In this document: positions 8,916-18,067 of the stretch, piece after piece
Layout of the letters: every line of letters begins with the position of its first letter
How positions within the stretch are numbered: position 1 is the stretch's first letter
NCBI RefSeq assembly: GCF_020694005.1
Contig: NZ_CP073013.1
Coordinates: 2,800,578-2,864,577 of the forward strand
Length of the DNA stretch: 64,000 bases
Direction of reading: 5' to 3'
DNA from: Marinomonas profundi
GTDB taxonomy: Bacteria; Pseudomonadota; Gammaproteobacteria; Pseudomonadales; Marinomonadaceae
The notes under the pieces: model-generated
What the model was told of the DNA's origin: nothing
Databases searched by the model: none
Seen by the model: the letters and a program-made list of their open reading frames with translations, nothing else
Translations under genes and position numbers: made by a program

Positions 8916-10202
8916 ATGTCGGATGATAAATTTAGCCGTGGCGACCACTCCGATCGGTTATTGTATTGCTCATTTTGTGGCAAGAGCCAGGATGAAGTGA
9001 AAAAGCTCATTGCAGGACCTTCGGTGTATATCTGTAATGAATGTGTGGACTTATGCAATAACATTATTACTCAAGAGTTGTCACAAATTAATGAAGAGGG
9101 TGAGTCGGTTGACGAGTTGCCTACGCCTTCTAAATTGAGCGCAGCACTTGATGATTATGTTATTGGTCAAGACAAGGCTAAACGAGTTTTGGCTGTCGCT
9201 GTGTATAATCACTACAAACGCTTACGCCATCAAGGTAAAACCGATACCAGTATTGAACTGGGCAAAAGTAATATTTTGCTGATTGGCCCGACGGGTAGTG
9301 GTAAGACGCTTTTGGCTCAAACATTGGCGCGTGTTCTGGATGTGCCTTTTACGATTGCTGACGCGACAACATTAACTGAAGCGGGTTATGTGGGTGAAGA
9401 TGTTGAAAACATCATTCAAAAGCTCCTGCAAAACTGTGACTACGATGTTGAGAAAGCGCAACGTGGTATTGTTTATATCGATGAAATAGATAAGATTTCT
9501 AGAAAGTCGGATAACCCCTCTATTACTCGTGATGTTTCGGGTGAGGGCGTGCAGCAGGCATTGCTTAAATTGATCGAAGGCACGGTTGCTTCGGTTCCGC
9601 CACAAGGTGGTCGTAAGCATCCTCAGCAAGAATTCTTGCAAGTAGACACATCCAATATTCTGTTTATTTGTGGTGGTGCGTTTGCTGGATTGGAACGCGT
9701 CATTAGTGATCGTACCGAAAAAAGCAGCATCGGTTTTTCTGCCACAGTGAAAAGCAAAGAAGAAGGTCGATCTTTTTCTGAGGCGGTTCACCGGGTAGAA
9801 ACAGAAGATTTGGTTAAATTTGGTTTGATTCCAGAATTTGTTGGTCGTTTGCCTGTTGTCGCAACGCTGTCAGAGTTGGATGAAGAAGCCTTGATGATCA
9901 TTTTAAGTCAGCCGAAAAATGCCCTTGTGAAGCAATATCAGCACTTGTTCGAGCTTGAAGGGGTTGAACTGGAATTTACCCCAGAATCCTTGAAAGAAGC
10001 GGCTAAGCTGGCTTTAGAGCGTAAAACAGGAGCACGAGGCTTGCGCAGTATTTTGGAGTCTGCTTTATTGGATTGCATGTATGAACTGCCTACTCGTAAT
10101 GACGTGGTTAAAGTCGTTATGGATGGTGCTTCTATTCGTGGCGATTCTAAACCGCTAATGGTATTGGAGAAAGAAGCGTTAGCGAAAGCAAAAAACGCTT
10201 AA
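8916..10202 (+). CDS. clpX: Clp protease ATP-binding subunit ClpX
   Basis: AAA+ unfoldase (428 aa) that feeds substrates to ClpP. It has the N-terminal zinc-binding domain (CSFCGKS ... [10 protein letters not shown]), Walker A GPTGSGKT, Walker [11 protein letters not shown], the pore loop GYVGEDVE, the ClpP-docking IGF loop (SSIGFSA) and the sensor-2 region GARGLR. Full length and co-directional with clpP, 15 bases apart, with a terminator after it. Confidence 0.98.
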   Translation: MSDDKFSRGDHSDRLLYCSFCGKSQDEVKKLIAGPSVYICNECVDLCNNIITQELSQINEEGESVDELPTPSKLSAALDDYVIGQDKAKRVLAVAVYNHYKRLRHQGKTDTSIELGKSNILLIGPTGSGKTLLAQTLARVLDVPFTIADATTLTEAGYVGEDVENIIQKLLQNCDYDVEKAQRGIVYIDEIDKISRKSDNPSITRDVSGEGVQQALLKLIEGTVASVPPQGGRKHPQQEFLQVDTSNILFICGGAFAGLERVISDRTEKSSIGFSATVKSKEEGRSFSEAVHRVETEDLVKFGLIPEFVGRLPVVATLSELDEEALMIILSQPKNALVKQYQHLFELEGVELEFTPESLKEAAKLALERKTGARGLRSILESALLDCMYELPTRNDVVKVVMDGASIRGDSKPLMVLEKEALAKAKNA

Positions 10203-10224
10203 TCTTTTGAGTTGAGATATCAGT

Positions 10225-10266
10225 AAGGCCGAATTTTAGTTTTATTACTTTAATTCGGCCTTTTTT
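10225..10266 (+). terminator. Intrinsic terminator after clpX
   Basis: Stem AAGGCCGAATT / AATTCGGCCTT with a 16-base AT-rich loop, followed by a T run. It separates clpPX from lon. Confidence 0.85.
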
Positions 10267-10318
10267 ATGGTGTTTCGTTCTTAAACACTGTGTAGACTAA
10301 ATTCAAAACGTGACAGCG

Positions 10319-10344
10319 CTTGTAATTTCGGGCTTTGCCCCTAT
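10319..10344 (+). promoter_or_regulatory. Candidate heat-shock (sigma-32) promoter of lon
   Basis: CTTGTAA (10319-10325), a 12-base gap and CCCCTAT (10338-10344), 64 bases before the lon ATG. This resembles the RpoH consensus CTTGAAA-N11-16-CCCCAT; the CCCC block is the diagnostic element. lon is a classic RpoH target, which supports the reading. No good sigma-70 promoter is evident in the same gap. Confidence 0.55.
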
Positions 10345-10407
10345 CTCTTTCCTAATCAATGTTGAATATTAAAGTGCGCTTTTTATGCGCCCAGATTGGA
10401 AGAAAAT

Positions 10408-12801
10408 ATGACAGATTCTTTGCTCCTGCCAATGTTGCCACTTCGTGACGTTGTGGTCTATCCCCACATGGTGCTGCCTTTATTTGTCGGCCGCGCAAAA
10501 TCTATAGCAGCATTAGAAGCTGCTATGGAAAGTGATAAGCATGTCTTTCTCGTTGCTCAGCAGGATGCCTCTAAAGACGATCCGAGTTTAGAGGATCTTT
10601 ATTCTATCGGGACAACCGCTAAGGTGATGCAATTGCTGCGTTTACCTGATGGTACGGTAAAAGTCCTTGTCGAAGGGGGGAAGCGCGCCCGTCTTGAAAA
10701 AATGGAAGACGCGGATGGTTTTGTTCTGGGTAAGATTGTCGAACTTGACCTGCAAGAAGAAGATCAGACTGAACATGGCGTTATTCGTAATGCGCTAATT
10801 AAGCAGCTGGACGAATATGTGGCGGGTAGTAAACGCATACCTGCTGAAGTTGTGGCTTCATTAAAGTCTATTGATGACCTGTCAAAATTGATTGATAACA
10901 TTACGGGTCACATGAGCTTAAAGCTCGAAGATAAGCAAAAGGTGTTAGAGATTGACCTGCTAACCGGGCGCGGTGAATACCTTATAGGCTTAATGGATGG
11001 TGAGCTGGATATTGCGCATCTGGAAAAAAACATTCGCAGTCGCGTTAAAAAACAAATGGAAAAAAGTCAGCGAGAGTATTATCTGAATGAGCAAATGAAG
11101 GCCATTCAGAAAGAGCTGGGTGATATGGAAGATGGCAGCAATGAGTTGGATTTGCTGCAGGAAAAAATTATTGAAGCGGGCATGTCGGAAGAAGCGAAAG
11201 AGAAAGCTGAAGCCGAGCTGAAAAAGCTTCGTATGATGTCGCCTATGTCTGCTGAGGCAAGCGTGGTACGCGGTTACATTGACTGGTTGACGTCTTTGCC
11301 ATGGAAAAAACGCAGTAAAGTGCGTAATGATTTGGCTTACGCCGAGAAAATATTGAATCAAGACCATTATGGTCTTCAAGATGTTAAAGAGCGAATTTTA
11401 GAATTTCTTGCGGTGCAGCAGCGCGTGAAAAAAGTAAAAGGCCCTGTTTTGTGTTTGGTTGGGCCGCCGGGTGTGGGTAAAACCTCATTGGGTCAGTCCA
11501 TCGCAAAAGCCGTCAATCGTCAGTATGTTCGTATGGCACTTGGTGGCGTGCGTGATGAAGCAGAAATTCGCGGCCATCGTCGTACTTACATTGGCTCAAT
11601 GCCGGGTAAGTTGCTACAAAAACTGGCGAAAGTAAAAGTTAAGAATCCGCTCTTTTTGCTCGATGAAATTGATAAAATGGGCATGGATCAACGGGGTGAT
11701 CCAGCGTCTGCGCTGTTAGAGGTGCTTGATCCAGAGCAAAACCATACGTTCAATGATCATTATCTTGAAGTGGATTTTGACTTGTCGGATGTGATGTTTA
11801 TTTGTACGGCGAACAGCATGAATATCCCTGGTCCATTGCTTGATCGCATGGAGGTGATTCGTATTCCGGGTTACACCGAAGATGAAAAACTAAATATTGC
11901 GAAACGTTACCTGTTGCCTAAGCAAATTAAGCTGTCAGGCCTCAAAGAGAAAGAAATTCAGGTGGCCGATGAGGCGCTAATGGACGTCATTCGTTATTAC
12001 ACTAAGGAAGCGGGCGTTCGTGGTTTAGAGCGTGAGTTAAGTAAAATTTGTCGCCGGGTGGTTAAAAAGCAAGCGCTTAGTCAGGATAAAGAGACAAAAG
12101 CGGTTGAGGTTACCAGCGCTAATTTGGAAGATTTTTCCGGCGTGCATAAATTTAGTTATGGCAAAGCGGAAGAAAAAAATCAAATAGGACAGGTAACGGG
12201 ATTGGCTTGGACATCCGTTGGCGGTGAATTACTGACGATTGAGGCGGCGGGTGTTCCCGGTAAAGGTCGACATGTAAAAACAGGATCGCTGGGGGATGTG
12301 ATGCAAGAATCCATTCAAGCGGCCTTAACCGTGGTGAGAAGTCGCGCTGCGGGTCTTGGGATTGATGATGATTTTCACGAAAAAGTAGATTTGCACTTGC
12401 ATGTTCCAGAAGGTGCAACACCCAAGGATGGGCCGAGTGCTGGCGTGGCTATGTGCACCGCTATTGTTTCTGTGCTCGCTAAGATCCCCGTAAAGGCCTC
12501 TGTGGCGATGACAGGCGAGATTACGTTGCGTGGAGAGGTGTTGCCTATAGGTGGCTTGAAAGAGAAGCTTCTGGCGGCTCACAGGGGGGGGATAAAAACC
12601 GTTATCATTCCTCAAGAAAACGCTCGTGATTTAAAAGAGATTCCTGATAATATCAAGGCTGACATTGAGGTTGTTCCCGTCAGATGGATTGATGAGGTAT
12701 TGGATATTGCTTTAGAGTACATTCCTTCACCAAAAAAGGCAGAAAGCCTGCCTTCGAATGAAAAAACTGTTGATGAACAAGAAACTGTCAGTCATCATTA
12801 A
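10408..12801 (+). CDS. lon: ATP-dependent protease La (Lon)
   Basis: Cytoplasmic AAA+ serine protease (797 aa) degrading misfolded and regulatory proteins. Domains in order: N-terminal substrate domain (LPLRDVVVYPHMV), AAA+ module with Walker A GPPGVGKT (about 352-359) and Walker B PLFLLDEIDKM, and a C-terminal protease domain with the catalytic dyad Ser677 (KDGPSAG) and Lys720 (GGLKEKLLAAHRGG). ATG 10408 has GGAAG upstream. The last 25 or so residues form a short charged tail. It is flanked by a terminator and by hupB, the usual order. Confidence 0.98.
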   Translation: MTDSLLLPMLPLRDVVVYPHMVLPLFVGRAKSIAALEAAMESDKHVFLVAQQDASKDDPSLEDLYSIGTTAKVMQLLRLPDGTVKVLVEGGKRARLEKMEDADGFVLGKIVELDLQEEDQTEHGVIRNALIKQLDEYVAGSKRIPAEVVASLKSIDDLSKLIDNITGHMSLKLEDKQKVLEIDLLTGRGEYLIGLMDGELDIAHLEKNIRSRVKKQMEKSQREYYLNEQMKAIQKELGDMEDGSNELDLLQEKIIEAGMSEEAKEKAEAELKKLRMMSPMSAEASVVRGYIDWLTSLPWKKRSKVRNDLAYAEKILNQDHYGLQDVKERILEFLAVQQRVKKVKGPVLCLVGPPGVGKTSLGQSIAKAVNRQYVRMALGGVRDEAEIRGHRRTYIGSMPGKLLQKLAKVKVKNPLFLLDEIDKMGMDQRGDPASALLEVLDPEQNHTFNDHYLEVDFDLSDVMFICTANSMNIPGPLLDRMEVIRIPGYTEDEKLNIAKRYLLPKQIKLSGLKEKEIQVADEALMDVIRYYTKEAGVRGLERELSKICRRVVKKQALSQDKETKAVEVTSANLEDFSGVHKFSYGKAEEKNQIGQVTGLAWTSVGGELLTIEAAGVPGKGRHVKTGSLGDVMQESIQAALTVVRSRAAGLGIDDDFHEKVDLHLHVPEGATPKDGPSAGVAMCTAIVSVLAKIPVKASVAMTGEITLRGEVLPIGGLKEKLLAAHRGGIKTVIIPQENARDLKEIPDNIKADIEVVPVRWIDEVLDIALEYIPSPKKAESLPSNEKTVDEQETVSHH

Positions 12802-12814
12802 GTCATACCCTGTG

Positions 12815-12844
12815 TTGACAGGGAGTAGGCTGGGCTTGTATAAC
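12815..12844 (+). promoter_or_regulatory. Sigma-70 promoter of hupB
   Basis: TTGACA (12815-12820), an 18-base spacer and TATAAC (12839-12844), 84 bases before the hupB start. Both hexamers are at or one base from consensus, which fits the high expression of HU. Confidence 0.75.
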
Positions 12845-12927
12845 TGCTGGCTCGGCCTTGTTGCTAGGTATTTATACTGAGCCGAAAAAATATTAAAGGA
12901 ACCACGAAAATACTGAAGGGGTACAAC

Positions 12928-13200
12928 GTGAACAAATCTGAATTGATTGATGCTATTGCAGCGTCTGCTGATTTATCTAAAGCTTCTGCTAGCAATGCTC
13001 TTGACGCTACTTTAAAAGCAATTGAAGCGGCTTTGGCAAAAGGAGACCAGGTTACACTAGTTGGTTTTGGTACTTTTGCAGTAAAAGAACGTGCGGCGCG
13101 TACAGGTCGTAATCCTCAAACAGGTGAGGAAATCCAAATTAAAGCAGCGAAGGTTCCTGGCTTTAAAGCCGGTAAAGGTTTAAAAGACGCTGTAAACTAA
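12928..13200 (+). CDS. hupB: DNA-binding protein HU-beta
   Basis: Histone-like protein (90 aa) that bends DNA as a dimer and compacts the nucleoid. Typical HU sequence: [19 protein letters not shown] at the N-terminus, [22 protein letters not shown] in the DNA-binding beta arm with the Pro that intercalates, and the [18 protein letters not shown] end. It starts with GTG, preceded by GAAGGGG. It follows lon, as in most gammaproteobacteria. Confidence 0.98.
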   Translation: MNKSELIDAIAASADLSKASASNALDATLKAIEAALAKGDQVTLVGFGTFAVKERAARTGRNPQTGEEIQIKAAKVPGFKAGKGLKDAVN

Positions 13201-13207
13201 TGTTTTT

Positions 13208-13284
13208 GGAGCAGTAGTTCAGTTGGTTAGAATACCTGCCTGTCACGCAGGGGGTCGCGGGTTCGAGTCCCGTCTGTTCCGCCA
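13208..13284 (+). tRNA. tRNA-Asp (anticodon GTC)
   Basis: A 77-base cloverleaf starting 7 bases after hupB: acceptor GGAGCAG / CTGTTCC, anticodon arm CCTGC-CTGTCAC-GCAGG with GTC, T arm with GGTTCGAGTCC and encoded CCA. There is no clear promoter of its own in the 7-base gap, so it is probably co-transcribed with hupB and processed. Confidence 0.96.
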
Positions 13285-13292
13285 TTAGACAC

Positions 13293-13326
13293 AAAAGGTG
13301 TATTCCAAGCGGAATGCACCTTTTTT
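13293..13326 (+). terminator. Intrinsic terminator after tRNA-Asp
   Basis: Stem AAAAGGTGTATTCC / GGAATGCACCTTTT (one T-G pair) with an AAGC loop and a T run. It ends the hupB-tRNA-Asp transcript. Confidence 0.85.
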
Positions 13327-13360
13327 ATTTGTTATTTAATTCACTCATTTGGAGGCAGTA

Positions 13361-15184
13361 ATGCTCCAGGATATAAGAGATAAGTCACAAGGCATTGTGG
13401 TAAAGATCATTGTAGGTTTTATCGTTGTGACTTTTGCTCTATTTGGTGTAGATGCTTTAGTTCAGAGCTTTAGTGCTTCCGAAAAAGTCGCTGAAGTAGA
13501 TGGGGTTGATATTACAAGGACTCAAATGCTGCAAGGCGCAGAGACCCAGCGCCGTCAATTGATTTCAATGATGGGAGGTCAGGTTAATCCCGCCCTGCTG
13601 GAAGACAATGTGTTACAACGCCGAGCGTTAGATGAACTGGTTCAGCGCGTGGTATTGGCAAACCAAGCCAGCGGTTTAGGCTTGGGTGTGTCAGATGCTC
13701 AAGTCGATGCGTACTTGTTGCAAGCTGAGCAATTTCAAACCAATGGACAGTTTGATCAAAATAAATATCTTAATTTCATTCGCTCGCTCGGCTTTACGCC
13801 GCTTGCTTTTAAAGAGCGCATTAAACAAGACGTTTTGATTCAGCAGCCGCGTAATGCGATTGCAGGTTCTGAATTTGTTTTGCCCTATCAGGTGGAAAGC
13901 ATTTCGACGTTGCAGACGCAAAAAAGATCGTATGATTATGTTTCATTTTCATTGGCTGACGAGTCTGAAAACACCAGCGTGACGGATGAAGAGTTAAAGG
14001 CCTATTACGAAGCCAATAAGGCAAACTTTAAAACGCCAGAGCAAGTCAAAGTTAATTATGTGGCGATTTCAACGGCTGACTTTTATGACCGAGTAAGCGT
14101 CACCGATGCGGAATTACAAAATGCGTATCAAGCGTCCATTGCTTCGTTAGCGCAAGAGGAAAGGTCGGCGTCTCATATATTGATAGACACATCAGAACGC
14201 AGTGATGAGGAAGCGAAAGCCCGCTTAGATGAGGTACAAGGTAAGCTGGACTCTGGTGTCGATTTCGCGGACTTGGCCGCCGACTACTCAGATGATATCG
14301 GTTCTAAAAATGACGGTGGTCATTTGGGTTACGTTGAAAAAGGCACGATTGATCAGGCGTTTGATGATGCGTTATTTTCAATGCAAAAAGGCGAGGTTAA
14401 ATCGGTTAAAAGCCAATTTGGCTACCATCTTATTAAGGTAGACGATATTAGCAAACCGGATGTGCCAAGCTTTGCCTCTCAAGCAGCGGAGCTTAAACAA
14501 GCGCTACTAGAAGACAAGGCAAGAGACGCGTTATTAACGGCTCATGAAGACATTACCGATTTGGCCTATGCCAGCGATAAACTGGATGCGATAGCAGAAG
14601 AGTACGGTGTTGATGTGCTTCAAAGTGCGTATTTTGGTCGTGATGGTGGCTCTGACGAGATCACTGGTAACCCGAGTGTCATTGCCGCTGCGTTTAATAC
14701 TACGGTATTAGAAGATCGCCAAAACAGCGATTTAATTGAGTTAGATGATAATCAGGTTGTCGTCATTCACTTGAACGATTACAAAGCAGAAGCGTTTCAA
14801 TCTTATGAAGAAACGAAAGAGCAAGTAACCTCTATTGTGGTGCAGAATAAAGCCGTGGAGTCTCTCAGAGCAAAAGCGGAAGCAGCGAAAGGTTCTGCAA
14901 GCACAGCATGGACTTCTATTAATGACGCTCAGCGTGGTCAAGATGAAATGACATCATTGGCTTTCTCTTTGCCTCACCCAGATGGTGAGCCTGTTGTTGA
15001 AATCAAAGGCTTGTCTGATGGGGATTTGGCGCTGATTCGCTTAAACACAGTGGATGTTGGTAGCGATATCGTTCCAGAAGATCAGAAGCTGGCTTATGAG
15101 CGTTACTTGAACCAAACTCAAGCAACGCTTAGCTCGCAAGGCCAAGAAGACTTTTTAAAGAATCACGCCAAAATAGAAAGATAA
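13361..15184 (+). CDS. ppiD: Periplasmic folding chaperone PpiD
   Basis: Inner-membrane-anchored chaperone (607 aa) near the Sec translocon that helps exported proteins fold. It has a short cytoplasmic N-terminus (MLQDIRDKSQG), one transmembrane helix (about 14-36), a SurA-N-like helical region, and one parvulin domain at about residues 267-370 (ASHILIDTSER ... GSKNDGGHLGYVEKG ... GYHLIKVDDI). GGAGG at 13351-13355 sets ATG 13361. It lies after hupB and a tRNA, the common order. Confidence 0.95.
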   Translation: MLQDIRDKSQGIVVKIIVGFIVVTFALFGVDALVQSFSASEKVAEVDGVDITRTQMLQGAETQRRQLISMMGGQVNPALLEDNVLQRRALDELVQRVVLANQASGLGLGVSDAQVDAYLLQAEQFQTNGQFDQNKYLNFIRSLGFTPLAFKERIKQDVLIQQPRNAIAGSEFVLPYQVESISTLQTQKRSYDYVSFSLADESENTSVTDEELKAYYEANKANFKTPEQVKVNYVAISTADFYDRVSVTDAELQNAYQASIASLAQEERSASHILIDTSERSDEEAKARLDEVQGKLDSGVDFADLAADYSDDIGSKNDGGHLGYVEKGTIDQAFDDALFSMQKGEVKSVKSQFGYHLIKVDDISKPDVPSFASQAAELKQALLEDKARDALLTAHEDITDLAYASDKLDAIAEEYGVDVLQSAYFGRDGGSDEITGNPSVIAAAFNTTVLEDRQNSDLIELDDNQVVVIHLNDYKAEAFQSYEETKEQVTSIVVQNKAVESLRAKAEAAKGSASTAWTSINDAQRGQDEMTSLAFSLPHPDGEPVVEIKGLSDGDLALIRLNTVDVGSDIVPEDQKLAYERYLNQTQATLSSQGQEDFLKNHAKIER

Positions 15185-15208
15185 ACCCTTATATGGCGTA
15201 ATAAATCG

Positions 15209-15239
15209 AAAAAGCCACTCAAATTTGAGTGGCTTTTTT
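15209..15239 (+). terminator. Palindromic terminator after ppiD
   Basis: A perfect 30-base palindrome AAAAAGCCACTCAAA / TTTGAGTGGCTTTTT. It could also act on minus-strand transcription of the DyP gene. Confidence 0.88.
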
Positions 15240-15256
15240 ATTGCCTGCTGTTCTGT

Positions 15257-15304
15257 TCCGTACCTGAAAAAATACCGTACTTAAAAAATACGGTACCTGA
15301 AACA
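15257..15304. repeat. Short KpnI-like repeat block between ppiD and DyP gene
   Basis: Three imperfect units beginning CCGTACCTGAAAA, CCGTACTTAAAAA and CGGTACCTGAAAC follow one another. The second and third also form an inverted repeat, TACCGTA (15273-15279) and TACGGTA (15289-15295). It lies just past the minus-strand DyP stop codon. Confidence 0.5.
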
Positions 15305-15309
15305 ACAGA

Positions 15310-16224
15310 TTAGAGAGACATCAACCATTGGTTTGATGGTGCGAAGAAGGCTTGACCTGTTGTTGCGCGAGTGTATTTCATCAGGTGATCGGTGTTGCCA
15401 TGTTCGTCGCCCTTTATCATGCTTTCCAGCATTAGGTTGAAAATCACTGGCGTTTTGCTGTAGCTGGCAAACATCAGACCTTTTTCGCTTAACGAGGCGA
15501 AAGGCATGCTGTGACGCAGAATTTCCATAGATTGCCCATTCTCATCTTTTAGTGAGGTTCGCTTGGTATGGGCATGGACTGATTTTTCGGCGGCAGGGTA
15601 TTCTTGGTTGCTGTGTTTGGTTCGCCCAAAAACATCTTCTTGGGTTTTTAGGTCTTCTTTTTGCCATTTTTCTAGATCATGAACAAAGCGCATTAGATTA
15701 AAGTAAGAGCCATTTTTGAAATCTGGGTCTTCATCTCCAACAAGGGCTACGGTTTTGCGCTTTTCACCTGCTGGGTTTTCTGTGCCATCCACAAACCCCG
15801 TTAAATCACGGTTATCTAGATATTTAAAGCAGCGGACTTCTTCTACCAGAGTAACGCTTTTGCCTAAGGCGGCAAACAGAGTGTGGGCTAATTGATAGCT
15901 GGCGTCATGGCGAGATGAGCGGATGTGTAATACCAGGTCTACATCGGTTGGTTTGATTTCCGTTTCTTTGCCAAGGATGTGGGGAAAGGGGGCGAGGTAT
16001 TGAGGACGCTGTTTGTCCAGTTCATCCCATATCAGGCTGCTAAGACCTAATACGGCGTGCAGTTCAGCATCTGGGAACTGTTGTTGAAGTGCCTCAATCA
16101 GCTTAGGCGTCGCGGCTAGGGCGCTTCTAAGGGTGCTGATTTCAGATCTATTCACATTGAGTGTAATAAAAAGGGCGTCACTTGAGGCCTCGGCAACAAT
16201 GCCAGATTGATATGTTGTTGTCAT
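15310..16224 (-). CDS. DyP-type heme peroxidase
   Basis: Dye-decolourising peroxidase (304 aa), a heme enzyme using hydrogen peroxide, of the cytosolic bacterial class that includes YfeX. The distal motif GFVDGTENPAG, with the catalytic Asp, and the proximal His region (FGRTKHSNQE ... VHAHTKRTS) are visible. No Tat signal and no encapsulin-docking tail are apparent, and no encapsulin gene is nearby. The physiological substrate cannot be read from the sequence. It lies 22 bases downstream of batD on the same strand, so it may share that transcript. Confidence 0.9.
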   Translation of the reverse strand: MTTTYQSGIVAEASSDALFITLNVNRSEISTLRSALAATPKLIEALQQQFPDAELHAVLGLSSLIWDELDKQRPQYLAPFPHILGKETEIKPTDVDLVLHIRSSRHDASYQLAHTLFAALGKSVTLVEEVRCFKYLDNRDLTGFVDGTENPAGEKRKTVALVGDEDPDFKNGSYFNLMRFVHDLEKWQKEDLKTQEDVFGRTKHSNQEYPAAEKSVHAHTKRTSLKDENGQSMEILRHSMPFASLSEKGLMFASYSKTPVIFNLMLESMIKGDEHGNTDHLMKYTRATTGQAFFAPSNQWLMSL

Positions 16225-16246
16225 AATATTGTCGAATAATCGCTGT

Positions 16247-18067
16247 TTAAAAGTTTGGGTAAAGGGTTTTTAGCTGACTCGCCTGAGAAGGTTTGGCTTG
16301 TCCGCTGGTGTATTCTTCAAGTGCGTCAGCAAGCGGTTCGCCTTGCCATTCATGGGCAGGATTGCTTGAGTACAGCATCAATTCGGCTTCCATAAGTAGC
16401 TGGGTGACGTGTACGGATGTTAGGCGTTTTATGTCATCAACACTGCGAATTTCGTCGTCGCCCCAGCGATGCCGAGCCCACTCTAATAGACTTGGTCTTA
16501 ACGAGGGGAGATGATTTTGCTGGCAGCACTCTATTAATGCGCGATAGGCGCTTGCTTCATCCAACGTGCTAAGTGGGGCAAACTCTTGCAGCGTGGGGAC
16601 GGCTTGATGGCTGTCGTTAAGTTCGGCTTTCTTGCGCTTAAAGTGCAGTGCCGCCCAAGTGCCTATCATGGCGAAGGCAAGTAAGAGTAATCCGCTGATC
16701 AGGTAATGGCGCCAAGCGAAGGTTTGCTCCGTTTGCAACGTTTCATCACTAAGAGCATTGGGCGCGGTGGTTTTTTCCACCGATGGTTTGGCGAGAGAAA
16801 TCGGTGCCACAGATTTGGCTTGTGCTGGTAAGGGGCTGCTGGCGGCTTGCTTGTTGGTTGTTTCGTTTTGGCTTTGCTTTGAGCTGCTGGGTAACGGCGC
16901 AATTTCAATGCTCTGAGTCGTGGCGCTGGCCGTGCTTATGGCTCTTTTTTCTGTGTCCCAATAAGTAATATTGATATCTGGTAACGACAGGCTGCCTTCC
17001 TCGGTCGGCACCACTTCAACACTAATGCTTTGATGGCCTGTTACGCCTGCGGCGGTTTTTTGATTATCGAATGTGGGGGGCTTTGGGTAAAGTTTGTATT
17101 GGCGTGTGCTATTAAAATCCAAGGCTGGAATTTGTTCTGGTAAAGCGCCTTTGGCCTGGATATCAATGGTCCAGATAAGCGTGTCGCCTACTCTTGGCGC
17201 GTCATCTGTTTTCGTCAGTGTGGTTGACAGAGTAACGGCTTGACTGGGCAACCAGGTGTCCCCTGTGTAGCTGGCGGGAATAGGCAGTACCTGAAGGCTG
17301 AGGGGTTCACTTTGAACCTTTATCATTCTTCTCCCCGTCGAGGTATTGATCATCGCCTGTATGCTTTGTGGCGGTATGGTCAATAGGCCGCTGCGCTGGG
17401 GAAAGGCCAGATAATCTCGTGTGATGACCTGATATTGGGTGCCATTGATTGTTTGGTAATTCATTTGGTCGTCAATCAGTCTTTCAATCACAAGATCAGG
17501 ATGCGAAGGCACGGAGCGATTCGCATTTTGCAGGGCAACTGACGTAAACAGTTGCACGCTTAAAATAACTTCTTGTTGTAAGTAAGGCTCAATTTCGGAG
17601 ACGTCAGTTTTGATTATGACAGGGGGATTGCCATTGCTGTCCAACAGTTGCGGAGAGCTTTTAACGGTCAGTCTAATCGGTTGAGATTCATGATCACCGA
17701 TTTTAATCGGGGGGATTTCTACCGTGCCAACGGATTTTGGCATTAAAGAAATCACCCAAAAATTCAACGCCGTACTGGTGCCCAAGTTAAAGCTAAATTG
17801 ACTGTTTTGGCTCTTGCCTAAGATTTCAAAATCGCGCTCTAGCGGCGTTAAGTCTGGGCCGTTGCCCGTGTCAGAAAAATCAGCGCGCAAGGTAAGTTGC
17901 ACCACATCATTTTCGGTAACGACATTTTTATTAAGTGTAGCGGTAACGCTGGCGGCGTGAAGAGAGCCGCTCAGCATGATAAAAAACAACATCGTCATTA
18001 GTGAGGCAAACAAGCGGCTATGCTTATTGGGCGATATTAATGAAAGTGAGTATTGCTTTATTACCAT
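16247..18067 (-). CDS. batD: BatD-like protein (oxygen tolerance family)
   Basis: Predicted periplasmic protein anchored by a C-terminal helix (606 aa). A signal peptide ends near LSGSLHA, tandem beta-rich BatD domains follow (TATLNKNVVTENDVVQL), then a Pro/Ser/Gln-rich linker and a transmembrane helix (HYLISGLLLLAFAMIGTWAALHF, about 455-477) with a cytoplasmic tail. It is the last member of the moxR-bat operon and overlaps batB by 7 bases. Bat proteins have been linked to stress survival and envelope integrity; exact function is unknown. Confidence 0.88.
   Translation of the reverse strand: MVIKQYSLSLISPNKHSRLFASLMTMLFFIMLSGSLHAASVTATLNKNVVTENDVVQLTLRADFSDTGNGPDLTPLERDFEILGKSQNSQFSFNLGTSTALNFWVISLMPKSVGTVEIPPIKIGDHESQPIRLTVKSSPQLLDSNGNPPVIIKTDVSEIEPYLQQEVILSVQLFTSVALQNANRSVPSHPDLVIERLIDDQMNYQTINGTQYQVITRDYLAFPQRSGLLTIPPQSIQAMINTSTGRRMIKVQSEPLSLQVLPIPASYTGDTWLPSQAVTLSTTLTKTDDAPRVGDTLIWTIDIQAKGALPEQIPALDFNSTRQYKLYPKPPTFDNQKTAAGVTGHQSISVEVVPTEEGSLSLPDINITYWDTEKRAISTASATTQSIEIAPLPSSSKQSQNETTNKQAASSPLPAQAKSVAPISLAKPSVEKTTAPNALSDETLQTEQTFAWRHYLISGLLLLAFAMIGTWAALHFKRKKAELNDSHQAVPTLQEFAPLSTLDEASAYRALIECCQQNHLPSLRPSLLEWARHRWGDDEIRSVDDIKRLTSVHVTQLLMEAELMLYSSNPAHEWQGEPLADALEEYTSGQAKPSQASQLKTLYPNF

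Noticed and set aside
15310-16224. Encapsulin cargo role for the DyP peroxidase
   Set aside because: No encapsulin gene nearby and no recognisable C-terminal docking peptide.
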